In this document: positions 20,000 through 30,868 of the stretch, in pieces | Position numbering within the stretch: the first letter of the stretch is position 1 | Layout of the letters: each line of letters starts with the position of its first letter | Assembly (NCBI GenBank): GCA_946902985.2 | Contig: OX336396.1 | Coordinates: 237,910,297 to 237,974,296, forward strand | Direction: 5' to 3' | DNA length: 64,000 nucleotides | Source of the DNA: Meconema thalassinum | Taxonomy: Eukaryota; Arthropoda; Insecta; Orthoptera; Tettigoniidae | Program-made: the position numbers and the translations under genes | The notes under the pieces: generated by a model | What the model was told of the DNA's origin: nothing | Database searches by the model: none | The model's input: only the letters and a program-made list of their open reading frames with translations

Positions 20000-21086
20000 C
20001 GAGCGCCCTGTAGATTACAGGAAGGCCTTTGATAGTGTGAATCATCCGAAGATGTGGAATGTACTTAGATAAATGGGCATTCCTCAACATCTCATTGTCC
20101 TGATGCGTAACCTATATTTGGGACACGAAGCCAATGTTAAAACTGAGCATGGTGAAACAGAGTGGTTCCCTATTAGTAAAGGTGTGCGACAAGGCTGTAT
20201 ACTTTCGCCTTACCTATTCAATCCGTATGCTGAGTACATCATGAGGAAATCTGGATTGGATGAGTCACCTCATGGTTTTAAGATTGGTGGATTGAATATA
20301 AACAACTTGAGGTATGCAGATGACACCACTTTGGTTGCTGAAAGCAGGGAAGATCTCGAGGATTTCATTATGAAAATTAAAGGACAGAGTGAAACCATTG
20401 GCTTGTACTTGAATATCAACAAGACAAAACTAATAACAACAGGTTTACCATCAAACATTATGAGAGATAATAAGTTAATCACAGAGGTGAATAGTTTCTG
20501 TTTGTTGGGATCAACCATTAGTAATAGTGGCTCATGCAGTCAAAAGACTCACCGATGATTTGACATAGGAAGAGCAGCTTTTAATGACCTGGATAAGATC
20601 TTCAAGTGTTCAGATGTATCTTTGCCTACTAAAATTAGAATGGTTAAGGCACTAGTCTTTCCCATAGCTACATATGGTTGCGAAAGCTGGACCATAAGGA
20701 AACGAGATAGGAAGTATATTAATGCTTTTGAGCTCTGGTGTTGGAGAAGGATACTGTGTATTCCTTGGACAGCCAAGAAGACAAATGTATGGGTAATTCA
20801 AAAAATCAAGCCAGATCTGTCTCTTGAAGCATGGATAACAAGATTACAGCTGTCATATTTTGGGCACATTATGGGACGTTCTGATTCGTAGGAAAATACA
20901 ATTATGCTTGGAAAGGTGAAAGGGTCTCGGAAACGAGGACGGCCAACATTGAGATGGATCGACTCCATCAAATCCAACATGAATATGTCAGTGAATGATC
21001 TGAAGAATATGGCTGAAGACCGAATCATATGGAGACAGACCATCCATGCAGTCGCTAGGAGTCGACGCCAACTTGATGGCACCTGA
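20000..21086 (+). pseudogene. LINE-D RT pseudogene
   Basis: A third LINE type, plus strand. It reads VDYRKAFDSVNHPKMWNVLR, a stop, MGIPQHLIVLMRNLYLG, GVRQGCILSPYLFNPYAEYI, LRYADDTTLVAESREDLEDF (catalytic YADD), INKTKLITTGLP, FCLLGSTISNSGSCSQKT, a shift, FDIGRAAFNDLDKIFK, VFPIATYGCESWTIRKRDRK, CWRRILCIPWTAKKTNV, LSYFGHIMGRSDS and the terminal KRGRPTLRWIDSIKSNM. A few stops and one frameshift make it inactive. The endonuclease half is absent. The tail ends TCATCATCAACATGAG. Confidence 0.85.
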
Positions 21087-21264
21087 TCATCATCAACATG
21101 AGAAGTATTACATAAGGTGTTTATCACAAAATAACATGCTTTTATGTACAAAAATGAGGGAGGGGGTACTTAATTGGATGATATGTTTACACAATCTTCA
21201 GATCTTTCTCACTTAGGCTTAATAAATGTACGATGTTTATGAATTACACTTATGCACAAATATA

Positions 21265-22813
21265 CAGAGGCTGCCAGAAAAATGCATACACTCTTTACGG
21301 AACAAAAACTATTTATTTTATGTTTCTTTTACATTTAAATTTTGATTACACATGTAGTACTGTCTTCAGTTAAACATATGGTTACATTCGATGTTCAAAA
21401 TGTTCACTGTTGGCTGCCAGACACACAGCAGAATGACGAGCGGTCGCTGCAATGACGTCTGTCAATGTTTGAACGGGGACCGCTGCACATGCCGCTGTAA
21501 TCTCCTGGCGAAGGCCTCCAGCGTGCGCGGCTTACGTCGATAGACTTGATTTTTCACAATTCCCCACAAGTAAAAGTCCATAGGAGTAAGATCTGGCAAC
21601 CGTGGGGGGAACTCAATGGGCCCTCTTCGTCCAATCCAATGTCCTGGCAGATTGTCATCCAGGAAAGCTCTAACTGCTACATGGTAGTGTGGTGGCGCCC
21701 CGTCCTGTTGGTAGAAGACTTCATCATCGGCTCCATAAAGTGCACGACAGCTGGTAAAATTAATGTGCGTAACATTCCCAAGTACACTGCTCCAGTGACA
21801 GTACCATCAAAGGAAAAGGATCCTAGTAAGCCCCTTGACGACAGTCCACACCAGACATTAACCTCTGGTAGATTGACTGCCTTGTTCACATGAACATGCG
21901 GATTTTCCGGAGCCCAGTAGACAGAGTTATGTCGATTCACTGTTCCATTAAGTTTAAACTGGGCTTCATCAGACCACACTAACTTCGTCAGAAATTGTTC
22001 ATCTTGGGTGACCATTTGCTGATACCATTCGCAAAATTGCATTCGACGATCGGGATCATCCTTATTAAGCGCATGCAGGAATCGTGGGATGTAAATTTTC
22101 CACTTAGCTGTTTTCAAAATCCGTCGTACACTTGTACTGCTAATCCTCACTTCCCGCGCACATTGCGAAGCAGACTTCTGTGGAGAATTAGCAAACCTTT
22201 CCAACACGTGAGCCGACAAAGCAGGACTAGTAGCTGTTCGCGTTCTTCCCGATCTTCCTTTGTGAATATCACAAATCGTTCCATACGTCTCAAACTTCCC
22301 AGTAATGCGTTTAATTGCTAGGCGTGTTGGGGGTTCTGTTTCAAACTCCCTCCTCCAGTGACGTTGCACTTCAACGGCATTACCAAACCTTAGAGCAATA
22401 TTCTCCATTTTAGGTCCGTATTGAATATATTCACTAATAAAACTATTAATAATCTCCGTCTTTTCAATACAATGTTGTTGATAGTCTATTTATACAATGG
22501 GGTACATGTTTCGTACAGTCGTCTGTACTTCCTCAGCCCAAATATACATTAAGATATAAACAAGTATGATGCACACTATCAATCACATACAATGAAAAAT
22601 ATTCCATAGATAAACCACTTCAGAATGTACTTTCGCTGCTCGAACGTCAAGCGTGCACCAGCCATTTCGTTTTCCCACTATCGTGATGTAAGTACAGACA
22701 TCTGTTGAGCGAAAGACCATACTACAACATTTTAAAACAATGATAACAGTTGACAATGTCCATATCCCGATATCGTCTGACAAAGAGTGTATACATTTTT
22801 CTGGCGGACTCGG
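21265..22813 (-). mobile_element. Tc1/mariner-like element with both TIRs and TA target
   Basis: Left end CAGAGGCTGCCAGAAAAATG then CATACACTCTTT at 21265-21296. The inverted partner ends at 22813 (ATACATTTTTCTGGCGGACT then CGG). TA dinucleotides flank both sides (21263-21264, 22814-22815). Length is 1549 bp, a normal full-length size. Confidence 0.9.
21382..22408 (-). pseudogene. Tc1/mariner-like transposase, two frameshifts
   Basis: Starts [23 protein letters not shown] region, then [17 protein letters not shown] and [20 protein letters not shown]. First catalytic Asp in [15 protein letters not shown]. After a frameshift near 21735 comes [20 protein letters not shown] (second Asp), then PPRLPDLTPMDFYLWGIVKN (third Asp, about 36 residues after the second). 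After a second frameshift near 21495 it reads RQEITAACAAVPVQTL and a terminal NSEHFEHRM. The acidic triad is visible as D, D and D, but the gene needs two shifts, so it is dead. Such enzymes cut and paste at TA. Confidence 0.88.
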
Positions 22814-22960
22814 TATACAGTGTTTAGATTACATACGTTCGTGAAAACTTGTGTAACACGTGAATCTTATTTGCAATATTATTGTTCACTACTAGGCTAT
22901 AGTTGTTGAATTATTGTTAATGTATTTTAAGTATGATAACCTGTGTTCTATTGAATTACT

Positions 22961-23297
22961 GAAAAATGAAAATCCACAGCCTGCTTCCAGTCGATCGACC
23001 GGGTCAGGGAATGGAATGAATGAAGCCCCCATCTAGTGGCGAGGATGTGAACTGTGCCGGCTGCCGAAGCCTGTTGCACTCCCCTGGGGCAATGATTAAA
23101 TGAATGACAGATGAAATGAAATGATAGTGGAGAGTGTTGCTGGAATGAAATTGTGACAGGGAAAACTGGAGTACCCGTAGAAAAACCTGTCTGCCTCCGC
23201 TTTGTCCAGCACAGATCTCACATGGAGTGACCGAGATTTGAACCACGGACCCAGCAGTGAGAGGCCGGCGTGCTGCCGCCTGAGCCACGGAGGCTCG
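22961..23297 (-). repeat. SINE-3 copy with 12-bp TSD
   Basis: Minus-strand head GCCTCCGTGGCTCAGGCGGC (A box) and GTGGTTCAAATCTCGG (B box), then the family body (GCTGGACAAAGCGGAGGCAG and so on). Flanked by TATTGAATTACT at 22949-22960 and 23298-23309. A second copy lies at 45052-45392. Confidence 0.9.
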
Positions 23298-23309
23298 TAT
23301 TGAATTACT

Positions 23310-23688
23310 ATTGTGACTAAATTCAGGAATGATGTCTACACTATTTTGTTAATTCTATTTGAACTCAACTGTTCCTATTTAAACTGGTGGCCTTTTGTGT
23401 GTGGTTATAATATCAATGTGGCGAATACACACTGCACTAGAATGGAATAAGGTTATTTAAACTTAGCTGTTATTCAAAACCTGAATCTTATGGCGTCCAC
23501 TCCTGTTCATTGTTCACCTCAGACTGAAATCTGTGAGATCTGTTAGCTTCCACGCTACTATGGTGCTGCTCCCTACTCGTAGTTCTGTGGACTAAGTTAC
23601 TAAGCGCTACACCAAAGTGCTGTCCGTGCCATTTGTTGTTGCTTCTTCAAACCTTGTTAGGGCATATGAATACCTAATGTAACTGGGC
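23310..23688. other. No gene seen
   Basis: Unique-looking AT-rich sequence between the SINE and the pogo element. No recognisable feature. Confidence 0.45.
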
Positions 23689-24099
23689 ACAATTTAACTA
23701 CAGTAAAGCCCCGATTATCCGGGGAATCCAGTGACAAGGGCACCGTGGATAGTGAAAATCGCGCATAACAGTCAGGTTGCACTTAGACGTACGTTGACCT
23801 CCAATTGGTCTCGCAACAGATGTGTTCATTCAACATCGAAACCTGGAACACTCCAATAGCCTTTAATGAAACCGGCAAGCAGTTTCCAATTTACTGTTTT
23901 CGCACCACATGCAGAATGAGAGAGAAGGGAAAGCTTTTGCAATTTTTTTTTGCCACTGACTGTCAACAAACTGTCACCTTCTGAAGCTTTACATTTGACT
24001 GCCACGTGCCATCAAACGTTGCCAGCCACCACATTTTTTGAATTGTTCATTATAGTCCATCAAATCAGCACAAGATTCGCTATATAATGCAGCTTTAAT

Positions 24100-24437
24100 G
24101 TTTTTAAAGACATTGAAAAGTATTTCAATAATAAGTTTCTATTATAAGCAACAAGTTTTAGGAGTGTCTAATGACACAAGTTAAAATACAGGATGAAATA
24201 AGTGACACAAGCTGCATTGCATGTTATTTTTATTGATGTTAGTGTTTTTAATGTGTTAATGTATGAAATGTGTTTTTTGTGTCATCAACAAGAATTTCGA
24301 TATTATACAGTATGTATGATGTGTAATAATAATTGTGGGCTGATGAAGAAACTACATTAGGTTTCGAAACATGTACTCCTAAAATTATCTTTTGGAAGTA
24401 AAGTATTGATTAGGTGGAAAATTGCAAAAGTAATACT
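24100..24437 (+). mobile_element. PLE 3' end relic with hammerhead-like motif
   Basis: Non-coding relic inside the pogo element. It carries a hammerhead-like core (24325-24390) and ends AGTATTGATTAGGTGGAAAA. That terminal box recurs in the palindromic insert at 27874-27994 (AGTATTGAATAGGCGGAAAA) and at 54420-54445 (AGTATTGACAGGGCGGAA). The left limit is not certain. Confidence 0.6.
24325..24390 (+). ncRNA. Hammerhead ribozyme-like motif 1
   Basis: CTGATGA at 24340-24346, stem II GAAAC (24348-24352) with GTTTC (24361-24365), GAAA at 24366-24369, then the palindromic short stem III ACATGT and cleavage site GUA (after 24375). Stem I pairs GGG before the core with CTC after the cleavage site, plus an outer AATAATT with AATTATC. 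One extra A lies between CTGATGA and stem II, and the same extra A occurs in motif 2. A palindromic stem III suggests cleavage as a dimer, as described for Penelope-like hammerheads. Confidence 0.65.
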
Positions 24438-24656
24438 TCTTTCATAACGCGAAGCAATCCGTCTACATGCTGCAAAGCAGTTTCGTGAGTCATCCGTGCA
24501 GACTTCTTCGCTTTCACTTTCTTCTTCATTTTCAGTCATTCCCATTGCTCTGTTCGATATCTCTACGTCAGTCAGTCATTCAAAGCCTGGCTCACTTGCA
24601 TCTCATTCCAGCCACTCTTCTACAGTATGTTCCCTTTGTCGACATTCTCGCCGCCC
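24438..24656 (-). pseudogene. Tigger-like transposase, C-terminal fragment
   Basis: The minus strand gives GGENVDKGNIL, then VEEWLE, a stop, DASEPGFE, a stop, LTDVEISNRAMG, an acidic stretch ENEEESESEEV, and THETALQHVDGLLRVMKE after a frame change. These match the C-terminal layout of pogo/Tigger transposases (VxEWLExDxxDPGFQxLTDDEI, then an acidic region and a helix). It is separated from its upstream part at 30869-31100 by the LINE. Confidence 0.7.
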
Positions 24657-24669
24657 AAAATGGATGTCA
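24657..24669. repeat. 13-bp TSD of the I-clade LINE, left
   Basis: AAAATGGATGTCA, repeated with one mismatch at 30856-30868. It lies in the Tigger transposase reading (VTSI). Confidence 0.85.
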
Positions 24670-24976
24670 TGATGATGATGATGATGATAATTGTTGTTTT
24701 AAGGGGCCTAACATCGAGGTTATCGGCCCCTAATGAAATGAAATGGCGTGAAATGAAAGGATGAAGATAAGAAAACAGCTCACTGTCCTGGATGAAACGA
24801 AAGTGGTGTTTATAAAACAGACAGTGAGCCCCAACAATTATGCCTTATTTGAATAAAAATAGTAAAAGGGGGTGGTAAAAACAATAAAACAAATAAGGCA
24901 TAGTAAACAATAAAATAGATGAACGTAATAAAAAACACAAAACAGACTTAGCCTGAATTAAAAGTCTTAACTGACA
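24670..24976 (-). other. 3'UTR of the I-clade LINE
   Basis: Non-coding segment between the ORF2 stop and the tail. It contains the palindrome-prone GGGGCCGATAACCTCGATGT / AGGCCCCTT region on the minus strand and ends in (ATC)n. Confidence 0.7.
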
Positions 24977-27900
24977 TTAAAACTTGAAAAAGTAACCACC
25001 CTCCCTCATGAACCAGATGACGAGGTCTGCTGACGGCCCGTCATCACGGACAATAAGGGACAGGGTGTTAGGCAGTTTAAGAGTCCTTCGCAGATCGGCC
25101 AGATCCACACACTCCAAGAGAATGTGTGCCATGGTTAGGTGGGCGCCGCAAGTACCCACAGGAGGGTCTTCTCTCTTTAGCAAGTGGTAGTGCATAGCAA
25201 TCCCATGGCCGATCCGGAGTCGACAGAGTACCACAGCTTCCTTTCGAAGAGATCGGAAGGAAGATTTCCACACCTTCTCTGTCTCCTTGATGCCCCTCAG
25301 TTTGTTGGGCGGAGGCGTGGCACGCCACGCTTCCTCCAAATGCGACAGGATCGAATGCCCCAACTGAGAGCGCACATCACTAGCAGGCACCTTATACGGT
25401 AGCGAGGGCAGTGCGACTGCCTCTCTCGCCGCCTGATCAGCAAGCTCGTTTCCCGCAATACCCATGTGGCTAGGAAGCCACACAAAGGTCACCCCGGTTT
25501 CAGCGTTACATGCACTGACGAGCAGGTCGTGCACATGCTGGACCGACGGGTGCTTTGGGAAACACACATCGATCGATTGCAGCTCACTAAGAGAGTCAGT
25601 ACACACAAGAAAGTGCTGGTGATCGTCTGATAACGTGTACCGCAGAGCCTCTAAGATGGCATAGAGCTCCGCTGTGTACATGCCACAGGCCTCGGGAAGT
25701 GAAAAGAGAAACCGACGATCCTCAACTACAAATGTACAGCCTACTTTCTCGTTTACCCTCGAACCGTCCGTGAATAGAAGCCCGGATACCGGCTCACCAC
25801 GGACTGGAACAGCCTCCAATGGACGGAGGAGTCCGTGTCCGACTTGGCGCCGGTGTGCAGATCCAGGATGATGTCAGGGCGAGAGACCATCCACGGAGGG
25901 GCCTTGCTAGGTACTCGGACGATACAGGAGACAGAGGGAAATCGGAACTGACGGTAAAAGTCATCCAAGCGAATCCCCGCCGGCTGAGTGGCTTGGGTAA
26001 GCGCATCATACAGCCAGCGATTCGGATTGGTGAACAAACTTGGATAGCTTGGATGAAGTGGCATCTGTCGAATAGTTGCAGCATAGGTCAGCAGTACTTG
26101 TTAGTGCCTCAGGTGTAAAGGAGGTACGCCAGCCTCGGCGAGCAAGCTGACGATAGGGCCGTGGTGGACACTGTCCAGATTAACAAGCACTGACTTACGG
26201 GCCAAACCATATGCTACACTGCCATAATCTAATCTAGATAAAATCAGTGCCTTATAAAAAAGTGGAGCACCGCGCGGTCCGGCCCCCACGATATGCCGCT
26301 AAGAAACCGCAACATGTTGAGTTTCTTAACACAGGCAGTTTTCAAACACCGCACGTGTGGTTCCCACGTCAATTTCTGATCAAAAAGGAGCCCAAGGAAC
26401 CGGTACGTAGCAACAACAGGCAAAGCTACATCGCCCAGATAAAGCTCAGGATCAGGATGGAGTGCGCTTTCTGGAGAAATGGACAACCGAGGTCTTTGCG
26501 GTTGAGAACCGAAAGCCATGCTCTAGTGTCCAGCGTTCCACTCTCCGAATAGCTTGTTGTAGCTGTCGTTCAGCGACCGCCATATTTTGCGCACTATAAT
26601 GTAGAGCGAAGTCGTCTACATATAGCGACGGTACCACTGCTGGACCAGCAGCAGCGACTATACCGTTTATGGCAATCGCAAATAATGTTACGCTAAGCAC
26701 CGATTCCTGTGGGACTCCGTTTTCCTGTATATGATATTGCGAATATGTCCCCCCTATTCGGACACGGAATAGGCGAATGGACAGAAAATTCGCAATAAAA
26801 ACCAGCAAGTTACCTCGGGATTTCCATTGATGCAGGGTAGAGACGATGCCGTAACGCTAAGTGGTGTCATAGGCCTTCTCGAGGCCAAAGAAAACAGCGA
26901 CTAGGTGCTGTCTCTGGAGAAAAGCGTCCTGTTTGGCGGTCTCCAGGCATACCAGATGGTCGTTGGTACACCGAGATGCCCTGAAACCACACTGGTATTC
27001 AGACAGGAGTCCTCGTTTCTCCAGGACCCACACCAGTCGCTGATTGACCATCCTCTCAAAGAGCTTGCACAGACCGTTTGTGAGACAAATAGGTCTGTAA
27101 CTCCCTGTCAAATTGGGATCCTTATCAGGCTTCAGGATAGGTATAATGATACCTTCCTGCCATTGCGCTGGAAACACACCTTCCAACCAGATACGATTAA
27201 ACACCCTGAGCAAATAACGAATGCTCTCATCATTAAGGTGTTTAAGCATCTGGTTGTGAATATTATCCGGGCCAGGAGACGTGTCCCTGCAGAGCGCCAG
27301 CGCTCCGCGGAGTTCCCACTCCGTAAAGGGCACGTTGTACTCCTCCAAAGCGCGGGAAGCAAAACTGAGCTGGAAACGTTCTGCCTCGCGCTTCAGGGCC
27401 ATGAAGGCAGGATCATAGTTATCGGAACCTGATATATCCGCAAAATAAGATGTGAGATGGTTTGCAACGCGGTAAGGATCTGTGACCAATTCATTATCAA
27501 TGGAAATTCCCGGTACAGTAGAAGATGTCTGAATGCCCGAAATGCGTCGTAGTTTAGTCCACACCTGAGAGGAGGGGGTATGTGCCGTGATAGACGACAC
27601 ATACCGTTCCCATGATTCTTTCTTACTCTGGCGTGCCTTGGCACGAAATTTCTTAAACGCCACCAAATTGGCCATGGTGGGACGCCGACGGTAGTGCTTA
27701 TGAGCTCGACGACTGTCTCTTATTGCTGCTGCAATATCCTCTGTCCACCAAGGGACGAGTTTGCGACGAGGAGTCCCAGAAAAGGATGGAATGGACTCTT
27801 TGGCGGCAGCAAGAAGCACATCGGTGATGTGCTGTACCTCGTCATCGATGCTCCGGCAACCAAGATCAACGAAGAATAAGAATTTTCAATTTTCCGCCTA

Positions 27901-28713
27901 TTCAATACTTTGATTTGAATAGGCGGAAAATTGAAAATTCTTATTCTTCATAATTACTGTCAATACGGAACCTGAAATGAATAATATTTCTAATAAGATC
28001 AACGAACACAGCTCGTTCTTGAAACGAGGGCCAATTTGCCCGCTTAAGTACCCAACGGGCTTCTGGTTCAGAAGTGTGAGAACAATCGGGAAATGGTCAC
28101 TGTCACAGAGGTCGTCGTGTACATACCAACCAAACAGGGGGACCAGCGCACGGCTACTCACACTCAAGTCAGTGTGTGAGTATGTGCCGTGCGCTAAGCT
28201 AAAATGTGTAGCTTCCCCTGTATTTAATAGAGATAAATCTAACCCTTGAATTAAACCCTCCACGTCCCTTCCTCTGGGGCAGGAAGATGGTGATCCCCAT
28301 TGGGGGTGATGCGAGTTGAAATCACCCTTGATTAGGAAAGGGACTGGAAGTTGATCAACAAGATCAAAGACGTCATTAATATGAAGGGGCTGGTTCGGTG
28401 GAAGGTACACGTTACAAACAGTTGTCATAGCAGGCAAGGACACGCGAACTGCAATAGCTTCCAGAGGAGTGGTGAGTGGAAACTCCTCACTATAGCAGTC
28501 AGAGCGAACAGAGGTACAAACGCCCCAGGAAGCCCGGGAGGCGTCTTGTCGCTCTTTAGAGTATAGTCGGAAACCTCTCAGAACAGTCTCGTGATCAGGT
28601 CTGAGGTTTGTTTCCTGTAGGCAGACTATACTCGCTGCGTATTGTGCAATAAGCTGACGGAGTTCTGTCAAATGCCTGTCATAACTGTTACAATTTCACT
28701 GTAACAGTGCCAT
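24977..28713 (-). pseudogene. I-clade LINE ORF2: endonuclease, RT, RNase H
   Basis: Reads from the ATG at 28713: MALLQ, a stop (a likely QWNCN site changed to Q-stop-NCN), NCNSYDRHLTELRQLIAQYA, IVCLQETNL, IKGDFNSHHPQWGS and DSDHFPIVLTLL (APE endonuclease). After the 27874-27994 insertion: PRRKLVPWWTEDIAAAIRDS, DTSPGPDNIHNQMLKHL, GSYRPICLTNGLCKLFERMV, GFRASRCTNDHLVCLE, FFGLEKAYDTT, then after a stop GVPQESVLSVTLFAIAINGI and SLYVDDFALHYSAQNMAVAE (YVDD). The C-terminal RNase H shows LLFTDGSRVNEK, YTAELYAILEAL, VCTDSLSELQSI and GNELADQAAREA, the D-E-D-D set. Several frameshifts (near 26450, 26250 and 25800) make the gene inactive. Confidence 0.88.
27874..27994 (-). mobile_element. 121-bp palindromic insertion, PLE-end related, 12-bp TSD
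   Basis: Flanked by AAGATCAACGAA at 27862-27873 and 27995-28006. Its left part is a perfect inverted repeat with 35-bp arms (27871-27905 and 27915-27949) around a 9-base loop. The arm contains AGTATTGAATAGGCGGAAAA, the terminal box of the hammerhead-bearing PLE relics at 24437 and 54440. The outermost three bases of each arm overlap the TSD and the unique part. Confidence 0.78.
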
Positions 28714-28909
28714 TGTGTGAACTTATAAACTAGGGAATAAGTTGGAGCAGCAAGCTACAACTTAACCTCTGGAGGATCATCATCCACTACGTCAACTATA
28801 ATCTCCATGTCCTCAGGCGAGGTCGTGAAGTGAATCGACTCAGCGGAAGATTTCCTAGATGCAGTTCGGCGGCGGGTGGATCTCCGTGGGGAGCGCGCAG
28901 ATTTGGGGA

Positions 28910-30238
28910 CTAAAACGTCCCCAGGCGCAGAAGCATCCGCAGGTGGTGGGGCGGATGGCTTCCCCTTTTTGGAGAAAGGGAATGCGTAGTGCGGGCTCCC
29001 TTCTTCCCCGCCTCTTTAAGATATTTAGACGGGTCAGGAGACGAATTCCTGACCCTGGTCGACGATGCCGCCTCCGCCGGCTTCGGCGCGGCTTTCGCCA
29101 ACCGTTCCTCCGACTTCCTTCCGAGTGGGGAGTAAGTCTTCAACTTCCTCCCCTGCTGTGCGGGCGGAGCAGCCTTCGCTCGCACAGCCTTCTTTGGGGC
29201 CGAAGGTGGGGTTGAAGTCACCTTCGGGATCTCTTTCCGATTCTGGGGTGTAGATACAGATGTAGATGGCGGTGGTACATTAGAAGGTTTCACAGCTGAG
29301 ACAAAAGATGAGGTAGCTGGGACCAAATTGGGTATTATAGCTCTATAATCAATCTTTGGAGAAGGCGAAATCGTGGTATGGTACTTCTTGTGGGCCTCCT
29401 GGTAGGTGAGACCATCCAGGGTTTTGATCTCCTGGATTTTCTTCTCACACAGGAAGACAGAGCAGTTCCTGTCCCGAGGAGAATGAAATCCAGGGCAATT
29501 AGTGCACTGATATGGTGTGGTGCACTCTTCCGCTTCGTGGGGTACCTTACCGCATGTGCCACAGATTTGAGGGCTCGAGCATAGGGATAACATGTGCCCG
29601 AACTTCTGGCACTTATAACACCTCATTGGTGGAGGGATATAAGGCCGTACATCACAACGGTAACTTGTAACCTTGACTTTCTCCGGGAGCACCGAAAGCT
29701 CAAAGGAAATAATGAAAGCACCAGTATCCACGATTTGACATTTGACCTGACGCGTAATGCGCCGGACATCAGTCACGTGACGGTTCTGCATATCCTCCTT
29801 GAGCTCCTTGTCAGTGTTCAGAATCAGGTCCCGGTGGAAAATAACTCCTCGGACCAGATTCAGAGACGTGTGCTTTTCCACTTTGACAGGGATATCGCCA
29901 AAGTGGTCACATTTCAGAAGTTGTTCAACCTGCTCACCAGTCCTAGTCTTGAGCAACAAGCTACCGTTTCTCATCTTTTGTACTTTCTCAAGCTCACCAT
30001 AGACCCCTTCTATGTGGCGAGAAAACAAAATAGACTTTACCATCTTGAAATCACCCCCATCAGTTCTGGTTGCGACCAGAAACTTGGGAGTGTTAGCACC
30101 CAGATTCTCACGAACAGACTGTTCCCAGGGGGTTGATCCCCGTAGGGAATCAAAAGTTAAAGACTTGGGTGGCGGACCACCCTGTTGGGAGATATTCCTT
30201 TTCTGTCCCATGGCCATTTCATCCTCCCTGAATGCCAC
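28910..30238 (-). CDS. I-clade LINE ORF1, gag-like zinc-knuckle protein
   Basis: A 442-residue open frame. The start chosen is MAFREDEMAMGQKRN at 30238; a second Met at residue 8 is also possible. The middle contains three CCHC-like knuckles: CYKCQKFGHMLSLC, CGTCGKVPHEAEEC and CTNCPGFHSPRDRNC (about residues 208-260). A Pro/Lys/Ser-rich basic tail follows. Proteins of this type coat the LINE RNA in a ribonucleoprotein particle that supports target-primed reverse transcription. The frame is open end to end although ORF2 is broken. ORF2 starts at 28713, about 200 bases downstream of the ORF1 stop. Confidence 0.88.
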   Translation of the reverse strand: MAFREDEMAMGQKRNISQQGGPPPKSLTFDSLRGSTPWEQSVRENLGANTPKFLVATRTDGGDFKMVKSILFSRHIEGVYGELEKVQKMRNGSLLLKTRTGEQVEQLLKCDHFGDIPVKVEKHTSLNLVRGVIFHRDLILNTDKELKEDMQNRHVTDVRRITRQVKCQIVDTGAFIISFELSVLPEKVKVTSYRCDVRPYIPPPMRCYKCQKFGHMLSLCSSPQICGTCGKVPHEAEECTTPYQCTNCPGFHSPRDRNCSVFLCEKKIQEIKTLDGLTYQEAHKKYHTTISPSPKIDYRAIIPNLVPATSSFVSAVKPSNVPPPSTSVSTPQNRKEIPKVTSTPPSAPKKAVRAKAAPPAQQGRKLKTYSPLGRKSEERLAKAAPKPAEAASSTRVRNSSPDPSKYLKEAGKKGARTTHSLSPKRGSHPPHHLRMLLRLGTF

Positions 30239-30649
30239 CGACTCCCATCACGGGCTGTCTCTGTAGGCGCTACCCAGCCAAGGCAAGGCCTGCCTAGCTT
30301 GGAAGGCATTGCCCGGGGGTCCGATGTTTGACATGCCATACAAGCATGTACCCCTTGGCATATACTAGAGAGTTTTCCAGCACAGGCATGCAGCTGTGCG
30401 GGGACCTGCGTTGTCAGGGGGATACTACTGCAGGGTACATGGCTCACCCACCTGTCGGTGTGGCCAGACCGAACAGGCCCTCGAGCGTAGTCGCACACTT
30501 AGGTGGCCCTTCCCCTGACAGCACGCACATATAATTTTGAGTGCCAGACCTAAAAAACATGAACGGAAAAGGCGTGTGATATAACCTAATGAGAGTTATA
30601 TCGCACAAAGTGGGGCGTTTAGAGCTGGCTGTCAAACCCGTAAAGGAGA

Positions 30650-30855
30650 CCTGGGCCAAGAAACCCTTTTCGTCGCCTTCTACGACTGGCAGGGTATACC
30701 TGTGAGTGTATTCCATCCCTCCCACCCACGGGAGGTCCAATTCGCAAGACAAGCCGGAAATCTAAATAAAAGAATAACCAAGGTCGCCCCTTTTAGTCGC
30801 CTCGTACGACAGGCAGTACTGTGGGTGTATTCTAAATCCCCCACCCACAGGGGGG
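30650..30855 (-). promoter_or_regulatory. LINE 5'UTR with two imperfect monomers
   Basis: On the minus strand CCTGTCGTACGAGGCGACTA then AAAGG (monomer 1, from 30855) recurs in diverged form as CCAGTCGTAGAAGGCGACGA (monomer 2, near 30690). Each is preceded by a GTGGGTGGG and AATACAC block. Tandem 5' monomers often hold the internal promoter of LINEs. A promoter role here is inference. Confidence 0.55.
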
Positions 30856-30868
30856 AAAACGGATGTCA
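30856..30868. repeat. 13-bp TSD of the I-clade LINE, right
   Basis: AAAACGGATGTCA, partner of 24657-24669. Confidence 0.85.

Larger units (their letters stand above)
24670..30855 (-). mobile_element. I-clade LINE, full length but decayed (6.2 kb)
   Basis: Minus-strand element bounded by a 13-bp TSD. From 5' to 3': 5'UTR with two imperfect monomers (30650-30855), ORF1 with zinc knuckles (28910-30238), ORF2 with endonuclease, RT and RNase H (24977-28713), 3'UTR, and an ATC-repeat tail (24670-24690). An RNase H domain at the ORF2 end plus a CCHC ORF1 places it with I-like LINEs. A 121-bp insertion breaks ORF2 at 27874. Confidence 0.88.
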
